In this document: in pieces, positions 23,823 through 36,130 of the stretch
Layout: the number at the start of each line of letters is the position of its first letter
How positions within the stretch are numbered: position 1 is the first letter of the stretch
Source: Silene latifolia
Lineage: Eukaryota; Streptophyta; Magnoliopsida; Caryophyllales; Caryophyllaceae
Direction of reading: 5' to 3'
NCBI RefSeq assembly: GCF_048544455.1
Contig: NC_133536.1
Span: 29,948,152-30,012,151, forward strand
DNA length: 64,000 nucleotides
Translations under genes and position numbers: made by a program
The notes under the pieces: model-generated
Told to the model about the DNA's origin: nothing
Databases searched by the model: none
The model's input: the letters and a program-made list of their open reading frames with translations, nothing else

Positions 23823-25358
23823 TCAATTCCCGGCGCCGACAAGTACGCCGAGGAACTTACCTGCCCGGACACCGAAGTTGCATTTCATTGGGTTGAGCTT
23901 CATCTTGTATTTCCTTAGTGAACAAAATGTCTCGTGTAAATCGGCCAAGTGCTCGCTGTCAGACTTGCTTTTTACAATAGCATCGTCGACGTAAGCCTCA
24001 ATGTTTCGCCCTTTTTTATTTTGGAACACTTTGTCCACTAGTCTTGTGTAAGTTGCGTCGGCGTTCTTCAAACCAAACGACATCATTTTATACATGTATG
24101 TGCCGTTAGCAGTGATGAATGCGCATTTAGGCATGTCTTACTCGGCCATGAATACCTGATGATACCCTGAGAAGACGTCCAGCAGGCTCAGCATAGTGTA
24201 GCCTGACGTCGCGTCGATTAAACTATCTATTTGAGGCAAGGGATAGCAATCTTTGGGGCACGCTTTATTAAGATTGGTAAAATCTACACACATCCTCCAC
24301 GCCCCCGATGACTTCCTCACCATTACAACATTAGCTAACCACTTAGGATAAGTACAAGGCATGATAAAGCCCGCCGCTAGTAATTTATCTACCTCGGCCT
24401 TAATGGCCTCATCCTTCTCGGCTGAGGAGTTCCTCATCCTCTGCTTGACAGGGCGAGCGGTGGAGAGCACGTTCAGCTTGTGAACAATTACCTCCCGGGT
24501 CACGCCTGGCATCTCGGTCGCTGAGTAGGCGAAGACGTCTTTGTTCCTCCTCAGCAGGTCTAGGAGAGCGGCCCTGAATTTTGGCTCCAGGTTGACACCG
24601 ATAGTTACGGTGCGCCCTGGGTCAATTTCCACCTCTTCAGTCTCGGCTCCCTCGACCATGCCGACAGTTGCATCCATGTGGTCGCCCTCCTGTTGTAAGG
24701 ATGGGCTCTTTCCCTTCTCGGACTTCTTTGCCACTTTGAGGGATTGCATGTTGCACCCTCTGTCAGATATCTGGACGTTGACCACCTCGTCCTTCTCGTC
24801 CTTGGAGACGAGCTTATGCGCTTCCCCCCGGTCCGAGACATACATCAGTGTCAGGGCCCGGATGGACATTACTGCATCGGCCTCGCTCAGAGTGACTCGG
24901 CCTATGAGAACGTTGTAGGCGGACGAGCCGTCAATGACCACGAACTCAGCTAGGACATTCTTAGCCGCATTCCCCTCGCCGAACATCACCGGCAGCCTGA
25001 TTGACCCCAGGGGTACCAAGCCGGCCCCGGAAAAACTGTACAACGGATTGGTGCAGGGGCTCAAGTCCTCAACCTTCAAACCGAGGTTGAGAAAGCACTC
25101 TCGAACATGATGTTCGTGTAGGCGCTGTGTCAATCGGGCACCTCTTGACCGGTGGTTGGCTATGTCCAAGTGGACTACGAGTGGGTCGCGGTGAGGGGCG
25201 ATGACTCCCTCGTAGTCCTTCTTCCCAATAGTCATATCGGGGATGTTGGAAGCGGGGATCGCTGTTTTGGGCACAAAGTTGATGGCCCGATACGGCTCGT
25301 TCGGTGCCGTTTGTGCCCATGAGCGGACCCACCGTTCTCGTTGCCCCGATGACAACAT
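23823..25358 (-). pseudogene. Retand-type protease and reverse transcriptase region (fossil)
   Basis: Protease-like sequence (FVVIDGSSAYNVLIGRVTL) comes first. Reverse transcriptase follows, with KLLAAGFIMPCTYPKWLANV, WRMCVDFTNLNKACPKDCYP, SLLDVFSGYHQ, then MSFGLKNADATYTRLVDKVF, the catalytic YVDDAIVKS block and KCNFGVRAGKFLG. The cysteine-containing KACPKD and the YVDD form are usual in the Tat/Ogre/Retand branch. A small number of breaks is present. Confidence 0.87.
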
Positions 25359-25522
25359 GGATTACTCCTATCCGTTCAAAGACGGATTTCTTATTTGAGC
25401 CGCCGGCATCGGTCTTTTGGCCTTTGGCAACATATTTGCCGAGGCTCCCCTTCCGGATCGCTCTTCAATGGCATTCTTCGATGCGGCGGTTGTCGGTTAG
25501 GTGACCGGTGTGGCCGTGGTAC

Positions 25523-26944
25523 TCACGATCGGCTCGTGTCACCGTCCCCCTCGGCCGGGGGCCTTTCCCACTTCGACCCTCGTTCTTGCTCGGGCGAAGA
25601 CCTCGGCGGCGAGATACAACCAAGGGGTGTGATCATTGTACCGTTTTTGGTAGTACGGTCCCGAACTCCCCGGCGTCCGCCGAGTTCTCGTTTCTGGCGG
25701 AATCGTCGACCGTGACCTATTGTTGTCACGGCGTCTTTCATCCGGGTTGTCCTCCCGGCGGCTCTTACTCTCTCGAGTGCCCGGCCTCGGCCGGGGCCTA
25801 CCCGGTTTTTGTGGTAATCCTCCACCTTAATGGCTTGGTCGGCCATCTTCCCGGCGGAGTCTAAGTTCAGGCCTCCGCACTTGATGAGCTCGTTTTTTAA
25901 GTCCCCTCTTGGGAGGCCTTTCATCAGTGCGAAGGCCGCCAGCTCGTTGTTCAGCTCACGAATCTGCTGAACCTTGGCGTCGAACCTCTTCACATAGCTT
26001 CGGAGAGACTCGCCTCCCTCCTGTTTGATAGTCAGGAGATCCGATGTCTCGACGGCCCTCCTCTTATTGCAGGAATACTGGGCCAAAAATATGTCCCTTA
26101 GGTCGCCGTAGCAGTATATCGACCCATTGGGCAGCCCCTTGTACCAGCTTTGTGCCATCCCATGCAGGGTCGTTGGGAAGACTCGGCACCAAACCTCATC
26201 AGGCTGCTCCCATACCGACATGTAAGACTCGAAAGCCTCGGCGTGGTCGGTTGGGTCGCTTTCTCCTTTGTACGATATGGGTGGCAACTTTAGCTTAGTC
26301 GGCAGGGACCTCCGGGACGTAGGGGTTGAGGGGTGTCGACCACGTGTCGAATGACACGCGGCGATCGGCTCCTCGCATCCCTAGTCCGGCTCCTCTCCCC
26401 GTGGCGGGAAGGGCTTCTTCCCCGACTCTGGTGAGTCGGGCTTCTTCTCCGACTCTGGTGAGTCGGACTCCTTCTTCGACTCTGGTGAGTCGGGCTTCTC
26501 TCACTCCTCTGGGGCATGCCTCGTCGGTGCTACGGCGACGCCGTCCTCCCGCGAGTGCGGGAAGGACTCAGGTCTACCACTAGCACTCTGGGCTCCCCCG
26601 GCGTCTTGACAGGGCCAGCTTCTTCCAGTGCTCCGTTCAAGTCTCTCGGAGTCACATTCTCAGGCCCTGGTCTCCCGGACGGGTGCCGCCGCTCTTGTCG
26701 GAGTGACAGTGTGAGCCGGCGTGCTACCTATTAGGTCCAGGAGTAGCTTGATTTAGGCGCATCAACCACATGTCCCATGATGGTGACTTGGTCGGCGGCG
26801 GCGCGTGTGCTGTATTATTGGCATCCCGTACTCCGGTTGAATTACTCGGCCGGTGGAGGGCTGCGCAACCCCAGAATTGTGGACGGTATCATCTTGGCAG
26901 AATTCGGTTTCGTCGGTCACGAATACTTCTTGCTGTTTCGACAT
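25523..26944 (-). pseudogene. Retand-type gag region (fossil)
   Basis: A likely start lies at 26944 (MSKQQEVFVTDETEFCQDD), about 80 bp inside the primer binding site. Downstream is an Arg/Ser-rich tandem repeat (about 26400-26510, three units of RSPTHQSRR) and then a typical gag domain: DPTDHAEAFESYMSVW, VFPTTLHGMAQSWYKGLP, then QEGGESLRSYVKRFDAKVQQ. Several breaks are present. Confidence 0.8.
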
Positions 26945-27021
26945 CTTCTTAGCTTTTTGGGTGGGTTTTTGTTTTTGTGTTTTTTTTTGTTTGGGAATGA
27001 ATGTGACTAGCTTCTAGTATC

Positions 27022-27039
27022 TTCCCCACAGACGGCGCC
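27022..27039 (-). other. Primer binding site of the Retand-type element
   Basis: Three bases inside the 5' LTR the minus strand reads TGGCGCCGTCTGTGGGGA. The TGGCGCC start is typical of tRNA-derived primer sites in Tat/Ogre-type elements. It fixes the 5' LTR as the right-hand one. Confidence 0.8.
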
Positions 27040-27042
27040 AAT

Positions 27043-27628
27043 TATTCCGGGTGTAATTCCAGAGCAGTTACTTGTTACCACCCGTGCTTGTTGAATGACG
27101 TCTTTGATTGAATCCTCCTTTCGGTCTCCTGAAACAGTGAACAAACTGAGGGCTCGGCTTTGTACCGAGCGAACTCACTCCGACGCTCAAGTCAATAAAC
27201 TTAAAAGGATAAGTTATGTGTTACTTGGCGAAGTATATATTGTAGAGAGATAAGGAAGATATTACCAGATTATGAGATGTTTAGGTTAAATTGTGGATCC
27301 TCTCCTCAATGAGAGTTGAGGAGTATTTATAAACTTTCACTTTTTGTCACGTAGTGGCCAAGTGGTCAAGTGGCTAGCAGGTGGAAAGACTGATCTACCC
27401 TCGGCCGAGGGACCCATGGCAGGCCGGCGGGCCTGTTGACTCGCCGCCGAGGGGTCTTGGATATGAGTTCGCGGATATGTGTCCCGGCTGGCTAGTTGTC
27501 CCAGCCGAGGCACAAGAGACAGTAGACAGTGCGTCGGTTAGGCTGTCTAAGTCGTTGACTTGCTGTGGATATCTTTGACCTTGCTCAGTATGTTGACTCG
27601 GTCAGCGGGTGCAGAATATGCCCCATCA
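27043..27628 (-). repeat. 5' LTR of the Retand-type element
   Basis: The 586-bp copy matches 16794-17379. It carries the same 14-bp palindrome at 27398-27411. It is followed by GTAAT (27629-27633), the second copy of the target duplication. Confidence 0.92.
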
Positions 27629-28097
27629 GTAATTAAATTCCAAAACTCCTTAGAAAATAATTTATTTGATAATTTCGTCTTTAAATGCCTACCAAAATAG
27701 CTTTGTATTTCAGAAATCAAAATTGTAAACAATGAGCTTTGTATTTCACAATCAAAACAACAAAATTGTTCACATGCAGGAAACAAAACCAATGAGTTTA
27801 AACAGCAAATATGAAAATCTTTACCTATTTTTCTAGAACTGTTACTTTTAGTGTCAATATTGATGAGAAAGATAAAAATAATGAACTAATAATAACAAAA
27901 AAAATCTATATATTGGGCAGGACTTTATATTCTCATGGAAATAGAGATGAAATTATAGGGGGTGGCAGATAAAGGGAAAAAAATGGTAGAAAGAAAAATA
28001 ATGGAAAGGAAATTTTTTTTTAAAAAATGAGCATTGAAGATTTGAGAGGGGGGTGTAGATGAAGGGAGGGGTCAATCACTACAAAGAAAAGGTTCCA

Positions 28098-28560
28098 TAG
28101 CGACGGAAAACTCCGTCGCAAATATGTCAATCCCGTCGCAAAAAGCGATCTTGCGACGGAATTGCGACGGATTTAACCCGTCGCTCTATTTCGTCGCAAA
28201 ATTTGGTTTTGCGACGGTAATTCCGTTGCAACTAAATATCTGTGACGGATAAAATCGTCGCATAAACCCGTCGCAAAAGAGAGACTTGCGACGGAAATTC
28301 CGTCACGGTGCACTGTTCATTGGAGGCCACGTAGGCACGTTGGTCAAACAGAAAGTCAACATCTGCGACGGAAAATCCGTCGCAGATCACTGTTCAAACA
28401 GGCCACGTAGGCACTTAAGTCAACCAGAAAGTCAAAATCTGCGACGGAAAATCCGTCGCAGATCACTGTTCATATGGGACACGTGTCCCCAAACTCAACA
28501 TGAAAGTCAAACCTTGCGACGGATTTTCCGTCGCTAATTCCGTCGCAGGGATGAAATACC
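28098..28560. repeat. Left subterminal repeats of the CACTA element
   Basis: About ten copies of GCGACGG or its complement occur, mostly as back-to-back palindromes such as GCGACGGAAAATCCGTCGC. Part of the region is a tandem repeat with a unit of 76-77 bp: CACTGTTCA starts at 28311, 28388 and 28464. Such repeats are the usual binding sites of the TNPA-type protein. Confidence 0.9.
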
Positions 28561-28824
28561 CAGTGGGTTTACAGCGCTTTTCCAGCGCCCAAATTGCTTT
28601 GAAAGCAATTACATATACTCCCGGTTTCCTACAAACATACAGAAAATCCAGCAATTGACAAATTCACAACTCGTTCAAGACGAGATTTCCAAACAACGTC
28701 TTCGCATTAACTTAAAATAAAAGGTTTACAACCGTTTAGTACAATAATTGTTCAACAAAGAAAGCCAAATAAGTCCATAAACTACGGGGTAGGAATGATA
28801 ACTACTAATCAACAAACAACTACA

Positions 28825-30280
28825 TCAATACACGGGAGTGGGAGTAGGAGTAGGCCTAACATTGTCGCCACCTTCATCATCAAAGTCATTTTTAGCTTGA
28901 GATGGACCTCCGGGGTTACAAGTTTGAGTGGTAAAACCTTGTTGGCTCAAGAACTCCTCTATTGCCGCAAGCCTTTGAGATTGTTCGGCCTCGACTTGCT
29001 TAAGTCGGGCATTCTCTCTTGCGACTCTACCAACAAAACCCGGAGTATGAGGAGTAGAAAAGAGGTTACCAGTCGAGCGGCGGTGGTGCTCCCAAATTTG
29101 TGGTGCTGCATTTCCCGCGCCAAGTACTCTACCTTTCTTATCAAATCCTCCATGTTCTTCAATATAAATCTCATTATCATCGATGTTCTCGACCCCTTGA
29201 CTACGGAAGTTTGAGTTTTCTTTGAGATGATTTTACCCTATATCAATAAAAAACGAAAGATTAGATACCATCTACTAAATAATCATGATTGAAAAAATGA
29301 GTTAAAAATTAAATAATTTTAGTAACTTACGAAGAGTTGACCAGTTTTTTTGGATAACCATCCTTTTGTGCCATGCTTCCTTGTCTTCTCCAACACTTGC
29401 AAAGCGGACGGAATATCTCCTTTTCCATCTTTATCAATCTGCAATTTTGATACTTGTTAAATATAATTAGTAACTTTAAATAAAGTTAAAGAAAAAAAAG
29501 GTACTAAGTTAAAAAAAAAGTGAAGAAATTACCATTGAGTCCATATATTGCAAAGTGCTTTTTCGACCCATTACGTGAGTAGCCAACGCCTTCCCTTTTC
29601 TCGTCACTTCCCGACCTACGGTTGGCCGAATTCTGCTCTGATCTTCCCGTGAAACTAGGATCTTCAAGTGGTCTATTCTTCAATTGACGGTGCAACTCAA
29701 CACTAATCCAATCCGGCTTTTCATGCTCTTCCTTATGATAAGCTCGATAAATCATTTGCCGTAAACGGGTCTTCATGGCATCTTCCCAAGCCTTCTTAAC
29801 CCTTGCCTTGTCACGGGGATCGTAACTAACACGCCATCATTTCAATAAACAATAAAGTTAGAAAATAAACTTTATTGTAAATAAATATAAAATAAATGAA
29901 TAAAATACCTAGTATTAAATTAAATGACAATTACTAATACCTCAAACCAATTCCACCAATGCTTCTTTAGAGTAGATGACGCCGATTTCCAATTAGGAGC
30001 ATGTTCTTTGTAGTTGCATCCAATAGTATCCGATATCAAGTTCACAACTTTTTCATCACTGAACCTGAAAAAAAAAAAGAATGAGAAGATAATATATATA
30101 TATATATAAATCGTTATAAAAATAATTAATTACGAAGAAATAACATACTTACCAAACGCCTTCTTGCTCAAGAGAATCGAGAGGAATTTTGTCAACTGCT
30201 GGTATTTCTTCATTCTCGTTTCCCTGTCCTGGTTTCCTGCATTACTATTACTACCATGTCTTCGTCTCCTCGACGCCATA
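28825..30280 (-). pseudogene. CACTA second gene, Transposase_24 (TNPA-like), frameshifted
   Basis: At least five exons are legible on the minus strand. The first includes GNENEEIPAVDKIPLDSLEQ ending at a GTAAGT donor near 30153. The second (about 30066-29944) reads FSDEKVVNLISDTIGCNYKE and LKKHWWNWFE. The third (about 29823-29533) reads YDPRDKARVKKAWEDAMKTR, HRQLKNRPLEDPSF and SEQNSANRRSGSDEK. The fourth (about 29437-29333) reads DKDGKGDIPSALQVLEKTRK. The last ends SQQGFTTQTCNPGGPSQ ... TPTPTPVY with a TGA at 28825. These are hallmarks of the plant transposase family Pfam PF03004. The conserved first-exon frame does not connect to the ATG at 30280, and exon 3 shifts frame after SDEK near 29600 in an AAAAGGG run. 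Known members bind the subterminal repeats. Confidence 0.8.
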
Positions 30281-30638
30281 GAAACCAACTAAATTCTTCA
30301 ACATTGTTAGAAATCAAATAATAGCAACCAAATAATAAATTAGCAAAGTAAGAAATTGGCAAAGTAAGAAATCAAATAATCAAATAATAGCAACAAAAAA
30401 AGAAATTGACAAAGTAAGAAATCAAAGCTTCAAATAATAGCAACAAAATAAGAAATTGGCAAAGTAAGAAATCAAATAATCAAATAATAGCTACCAAATA
30501 AGAAATTGGCAAAGTAAGATTGAATGAAAACAAACTAGATTTCATTAAATTAAGCCATACGGCATCTACAACTAATAGTACCAACAAAGTAATAAGATTG
30601 AAAGAAAGGGTACAAAACATCTACAACTAATATAAATC

Positions 30639-33600
30639 CTAGACATCATCATCATCATCATCATCATCATCACTTAAATTAGTGTTTTCGTTGCTTTCAA
30701 AAAGCGATTCTAAAAAATCCTCATCATCATCTTCTTCTAAATACTTCTTCAAAGCCTCCTCTCCCAACTCTTCCTCATCTTCCTCCTCTTGCATATCATC
30801 ATTCTGTACTTGCATTTCATCTCCTTGCGTTTCTTCTTGTTCCTCATCCACATTTTCATTCTCATCCTCTATTTCAATTATTGTCAATGTTGTATCACCA
30901 TTATTAACATCTTCTTGAAAGATAGATTCATCGAGGAGCATCCACTTGTGATCTTGCCTTTATTTTAAATACTGCTGACCACTGATCTTTATCTCTTTTG
31001 ATGTTTGGATAAGGAGCATAGCAAACTTGTTCCACTTGATATGCTAATACAAATGGGTCATATTTTGGAAATTTTTTGCTCCGATTAACATCCACAAGTT
31101 TATATTCCTTATGTACTTGCATTCCTCTTTCTGAGTTATTTATCCAATTACATTTGAATAAAATAACGTTGTAAGGGTTTTTCTCGCCAGTATAAGACAA
31201 CTCAACAACTTCATTTAGGGTTCCATAGTAGTCGGCTCCTTGATCGAACTCACACACACTCCATTGTTAATTGTAGACTTTTCCAAATCTTTCCCATCTA
31301 TGAAAGCTCGAAATTTGTATCCATTGATGGAATAACGCTTCCATGTTCTTACTTTTTTTGAAGGTCCATTTGCTAAGGCAACTACAACTGGATCTTTTAA
31401 ATTATTTACCTAGAATTAATGATAATGAACCAATTATTTACCAAATAATAATATAATTTAAATAAGCATTATAGAATATATATTATTTACTTACTTGACC
31501 TCTAAGCCAGTTAGGGAATTTTGTTTCAAATTTGTTCCAAATATCCTCGGCCATAGAAACCTCAGGATATTCTCTTTTGATGTAATCCTCAAACAACCTA
31601 TTCAAAAATGCCGAATTAAGTTTTGAATTAATTTTTACATGTTTTACTTGAAACAACGTTTAAAATTAAAATTTGGTTCACCTACCTTTCCATACGTTTC
31701 AACTCATCAGAATCACAATTAGATAAAACATAGAGGTGTGCACGTTCATATTCGTTATCTTCCAAAAATCTTTCACGACATTTTCCAGAAGTAGTGCCCT
31801 CATGATCTTGAAATAGCTCGGGCAAGGTAGAATACTTCGCCTTTTTCTGACCTATGTCAAGGTCTTTTGCTTTTGTGTCTATATGATCTTCAAAGTAAAA
31901 AGAACAAAAAATTGCTATTTCTTCAAGCAAATATGCGTTGCATAATGACCCTTGAACACGAGCTTTATTTCCAATTTTTTTTTTCAAATGATTCAAGAAC
32001 CTACAAAAAAATTGGTTAAGAATGAATGAAATTAAGTAATAACCTTAAAAGGCTTCGTAAAAGATATTGATATTACCTCTCAAAAGGATACATCCACCTA
32101 TATTGCACAGGACCACCCACTTTCACTTCATATGGCAAATAAATTGGCAGATGTTCCATTGAGTTAAAAAATGAAGGTGGAAGTATTTTTTCCAATTTGC
32201 AGATTATCTCGACAATATTTTTCTCGAGACTTGTTATTTTTTCAATTTGTACTGATGAAGTGCACAAGTCTCGAAAAATTAACTAATCTCGATTATGGCA
32301 TTCCACTCATTTTTAGGGAGAAGGTGCCTTAAAGCAACCGATAGAACGCTCCATAAACACATGACGATCACGGCTTTTCAAGCCATGTAGCTTCAACTCA
32401 TTCATATCGACACATCTTCTCAAATCTAAAGCATAGCCGTCTGGAAACTTTAAATTACATATCCAATCACACAACACTTTCTTCTCGCTCTTTTTCAAAA
32501 CGATCCGAATCCACCTTTCGCGACCTTGAACAAAGTTGTAAGATGTCTTTTTGTGCATTTGGGTTCAAGGTTGTCTTGTCTTTTCTATCCATCACCGTGT
32601 GAATTAGTTGTTCGAAAAAAAATTTCTCAATATGCATGACATCAAGGTTATGTCGAATTAGTAGTGTGCTCCAATATGGAAGCTCCCAAAAATACTTTGT
32701 TTCCACCACCCAATTCGTTTCGCTTTAACCGTTCTCAATTCATGGTCCGATGCATCCACGATTTTTGGTAAATCTTTCACACATTCCCACACTTGTTCGC
32801 CCGATAACCTCGTTCCAAAGAACATCGTTCTCTATTCTTCCTTTTCGAAAGTGGACTTTATCCTTGCGAAAAAAGTATGATCAGTGTCTAAATATTGTCT
32901 ATGACAATCAAACCAACTCCATTTTCTGCTATGCTGAAGCCAAGTCGATTTAGTCTCTTTTTTCGTACAACATGGACATGCATTCTCACCAGCAGTTGAC
33001 CAACCAGATAACATGCCATAAGTAGGAAAGTCGTTGATCGTCCATAGGAGTGCGACTCTTAAGCCGAAGCTTTGTTTCCTAGACACGTCATATGTAAACA
33101 ATCCCGTGTCCCACAATTGCTTCAACTCGTGAATTAGAGGCTGTAAATAGACATCAAGGTTTTGTTTGGGACTCTTTGGTCCAGGAATAATTAATGTTAA
33201 GAACATAAATTGTCTTTTCATGCATAGTAAGGGTGGTAAATTGTAAGGTGTAAGCATCACCGGCCAGCATGAATATGTGTTTCCGAATGGCCCAAAAGCC
33301 GAGAAACCATCGGTGCAAAGTCCAAGTCTAACATTCCGAGGCTCAGATGCAAAAGAAGGATGAAGATGATCAAAATGTTTCCACGCCTCACTGTCATTTG
33401 GATGAGACATTGTCCCACTAACTCGGGGGTTTTCATAATGCCAACGCATTTGTTCCGCGAGGTTTTTTGTGGCATAAATTCGTTGCAAACGTGGCCCTAT
33501 TGGGAAATAATTTAAGAAATTTTCGGGGACCCTTTTGCCATTTGCATTCTTTGCACTTTTGTACCTAGCTCTACCACATTTTCTACACTTGTCGAGAAGA

Positions 33601-34292
33601 GCGTCGTCCATCCAAAAAAGCATACATCCATTAAAACAAGCATCTATCTTTTCATGAGGAAGTTGAAGAGCTTTGAGAACATTTTTGGTTTCATAGAAGT
33701 TACGCATCAAAATATGATCTTGAGGAAGAAGGTCTCCCATGAGTGACGTGAAACCATCTACACATTTATGGGCTAAGTTGTGTTCACATTTCGGAGCGAC
33801 AAGCCTTGCGGTAATTTGTAGCAATGAGAGTCGACATCCCTCGTAGACAAAGGTTGCTCGACGTTTTAACATTTGAAAAAAGGCTAATATATTGGGATTT
33901 GGAGATTCATCAACCACCTCGGCATTAAGAGCTTCTTCCCTAATTTGATCAATGCTATCGCGCAACGCATCCTCTACCATATCCCTATAAGGATTGTCAG
34001 AGGGCATTGCCATTTCCTCTTCCTCAACGGGGAATTTCTCTCTGTGACACACCCAATCATAATAGTTGTCACAAAAACCCTTTAGACCAAGGTGTTTTCG
34101 TACTTCTTGTTCAACTAAAAACTTTTTATTTTTGCACTTACTACATGGACACCTAATTTCTTTATTTCTAATGAATTCGTCTTGTTGCTTAACATAATCA
34201 ATGAATTTATTAACCCCTATTACGAATTCCTTCCTTAATTTTTTATTGGAATCCAACCTTTCATACATCCAGTTTCGTTCTAATCTCTTCAT
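30639..34292 (-). pseudogene. CACTA TNP2-like transposase, disrupted
   Basis: The gene starts at the ATG at 34292. The N-terminus has a zinc-binding transposase-associated domain (IRCPCSKCKN, about residues 46-55). The catalytic Transposase_21 domain follows: LGLCTDGFSAFGPFGNTYSC, WPVMLTPYNLPP, LWTINDFPTYGMLSGW and CPCCTKKE. Beyond 32832 the reading continues in other frames: FFGTRLSGEQVWECV, then FWELPYWSTLLIRHNLDVMH, then a DUF4218 part (LKLHGLKSRDRHVFMER; EHLPIYLPYEVKVGGPVQYR), then DUF4216 (YYGTLNEVVELSY; VILFKCNW). It ends in a very acidic tail (LSDDDDDDDDDV). Introns are likely near 31420-31500, 31600-31680 and 31997-32070. Frame changes occur near 32830, between about 32560 and 32320, and near 30940. 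The gene is probably inactive. Confidence 0.88.
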
Positions 34293-34375
34293 TGCAAATC
34301 TACATATATATTAGTAAATAAAAATTATTAATAAAAATGGTAAGAGCATTCATAAACTTATCTTTGAATTTTTCA

Positions 34376-34399
34376 TACAACAACAACAACAACAACAAG

Positions 34400-34449
<50 letters not shown>

Positions 34450-34452
34450 CCA
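34376..34452. repeat. CAA trinucleotide microsatellite
   Basis: About 24 units of CAA, with two interruptions (AGA and CCA), lie upstream of the transposase start in the CACTA element. Confidence 0.95.
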
Positions 34453-35228
34453 CAACCTGCAAAAAAATACTTTCAGTATTGGGGTCCTTATCTCTCCAAC
34501 CTAAACTCATCTTTGAATCTTTCATACCATTAGTAAATACCCAATTTTTTTTCTTGATTGTAATGAGACAAAAATTCGGCAGCACTTCCTTACAGTTCTC
34601 CAAATACATTATTTAGAATGAATTCTCACTCTACATATGTATTCGGAGAACATTAAAGGAAATGTCAACCAAATTTTGTCTCATAACAATCAAGAAAAAA
34701 ATTGAGTATTTACCACCTAAATGGCATAAAAGATTCAAAGACAGTCCCAAAACGGGGACTATTCAAGAATTACACCTAATGTGTAATCCCTGAACGGGTA
34801 CTAGGTCAAAAATATATTAACAATCACAACACAAGCATAAGTTGAATTAATATTTGTAAAAAAAATATACATGACACAAATGTACACAACTTATCAAAAC
34901 AAACTTAATAATTATTAATAAATCTTATAAAACTAAGCAAAAGTAGAGTAAGCATCCTTAAATTGGTTTAAACATCATAAATTGTCTTTTAATTAAACTA
35001 AATCATTTTAATAATCCTAAACTTAATTAAATTAAGCATTATAAAATTGATTTAAACATCCTAAATTGGCTTTTAACTAAATTAAACTACCCTAATAATC
35101 CTAAACATTCTAAATTATATATTAATTAAACTAATTTATTTTACCATTCCTAAACTTAATTAAACTAAGTATTATAAAATTGATTTAAACATCCTAAATT
35201 GGCTTTTACCTAAATTTCACTATCCTAA

Positions 35229-35345
35229 TAATACTAAACATCCTAAATTGGCTTTCAACTAAACTAAACAATCCTAATAATACTAAACATCCTAAATTGG
35301 CTTTCAACTAAACTAAACAATCCTAATAATACTAAGCATCCTAAA
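35229..35345. repeat. 49-bp tandem repeat upstream of the transposase gene
   Basis: Two full units beginning TCCTAAATTGGCTTTCAACT (35241 and 35290) and partial units at the edges form the end of a longer, decayed AT-rich repeat starting near 35000. It lies between the transposase gene and the right subterminal region. Confidence 0.8.
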
Positions 35346-35719
35346 CTAATCATAATTAATTTAAACAATAACCATAAACCCTAATTAATCAAAATAGTAA
35401 AATAAATTAAACAAACCTTAAATTAATTAAGAGATGGAGACAAGGGAGAAGAGCGGCGGCGGCGGGAGCAAACGGCGGCGGCGAGGGAGCAAGGCGGCAG
35501 AAAAAAAAAAGGGAAAGGGGAAAGGAAAAAAGGGAAAGGGGAAAGGAGAAGAAAGGGGAAAAGGGAAAGGAGAAATAGGAGGAGTGATTTGGGGAGTAGG
35601 GTGGTGGTGGGAGTGGTGGTAGTGAGATTGAGGGAGACGGAGTTTTGGGTAATTTGGGGTAAATAATTGAAGAGTGATAATGAAGGGGGAGGAAGACGCT
35701 GCAGCCCGTATAAAGAAAT

Positions 35720-36130
35720 CATGCGACGGAAATTCCGTCGCAAAAATAAAATAATAATAAATCCTGCGACGGAATTTCCGTCGCAGACTTAAAATAATAT
35801 TTTTTTTCCAGAGTGGTAAGAGATGTACAGCTGGACACTTTAAAATTTCTGCGACGGAAATTCCGTCGCATAGAAAATATTATTTTAATATAGCGACGGA
35901 ATTTCCGTCGCAGAACTTATTATTATTTTATTTTTGCGACGGAATTTCCGTCGTAGACCTTCCCGCCATGTCAGAAAATTTGGCGGTCTGGGAAAATAGG
36001 CTGCAACGGAAAGTCCGTCGCAAGTCCGTCGCACAGCATGAGCTCCGTCGCATTGTCCGTCGCAGGTTTAAATTTGCTACGGATTAATATTCCGTCGCAG
36101 TGTGTCCGTCGCATCGAAACGTTTTTTTTG
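35720..36130. repeat. Right subterminal repeats of the CACTA element
   Basis: About ten GCGACGG motifs are present, many as the 19-bp palindrome GCGACGGAAATTCCGTCGC. They mirror the array at the left end. Between 35434 and 35630 an upstream purine-rich stretch with CGGCGGCGG triplets precedes them and is probably promoter or leader of the transposase gene. Confidence 0.9.

Larger units (their letters stand above)
16794..27628 (-). mobile_element. Retand-type (Tat lineage) Ty3/gypsy element with antisense ORF, 10.8 kb
   Basis: The element has two 586-bp LTRs and a perfect 5-bp target duplication. The coding strand is minus: 5' LTR at 27043-27628, primer binding site, gag, protease-RT, RNase H-integrase, a repeat-rich 3' region, an additional ORF in antisense (plus strand, 18029-20600), a GGGGGCAAAT polypurine tract (17380-17389) and the 3' LTR at 16794-17379. 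No chromodomain follows the integrase. Integrase without chromodomain plus an antisense extra ORF is the arrangement described for Tat/Retand elements. Structurally it looks whole, but it is a fossil with a moderate number of breaks in gag and pol. The LTRs differ by roughly 20 substitutions by eye (about 3.5-4%), which suggests an age of one to three million years under common plant rates. Confidence 0.9.

Noticed and set aside
30639-30941. Acidic 100-codon frame as a separate gene
   Set aside because: It is the C-terminal tail of the CACTA transposase displaced by a frame change near 30940; the sequence LLDESIFQED follows on from the upstream domain.
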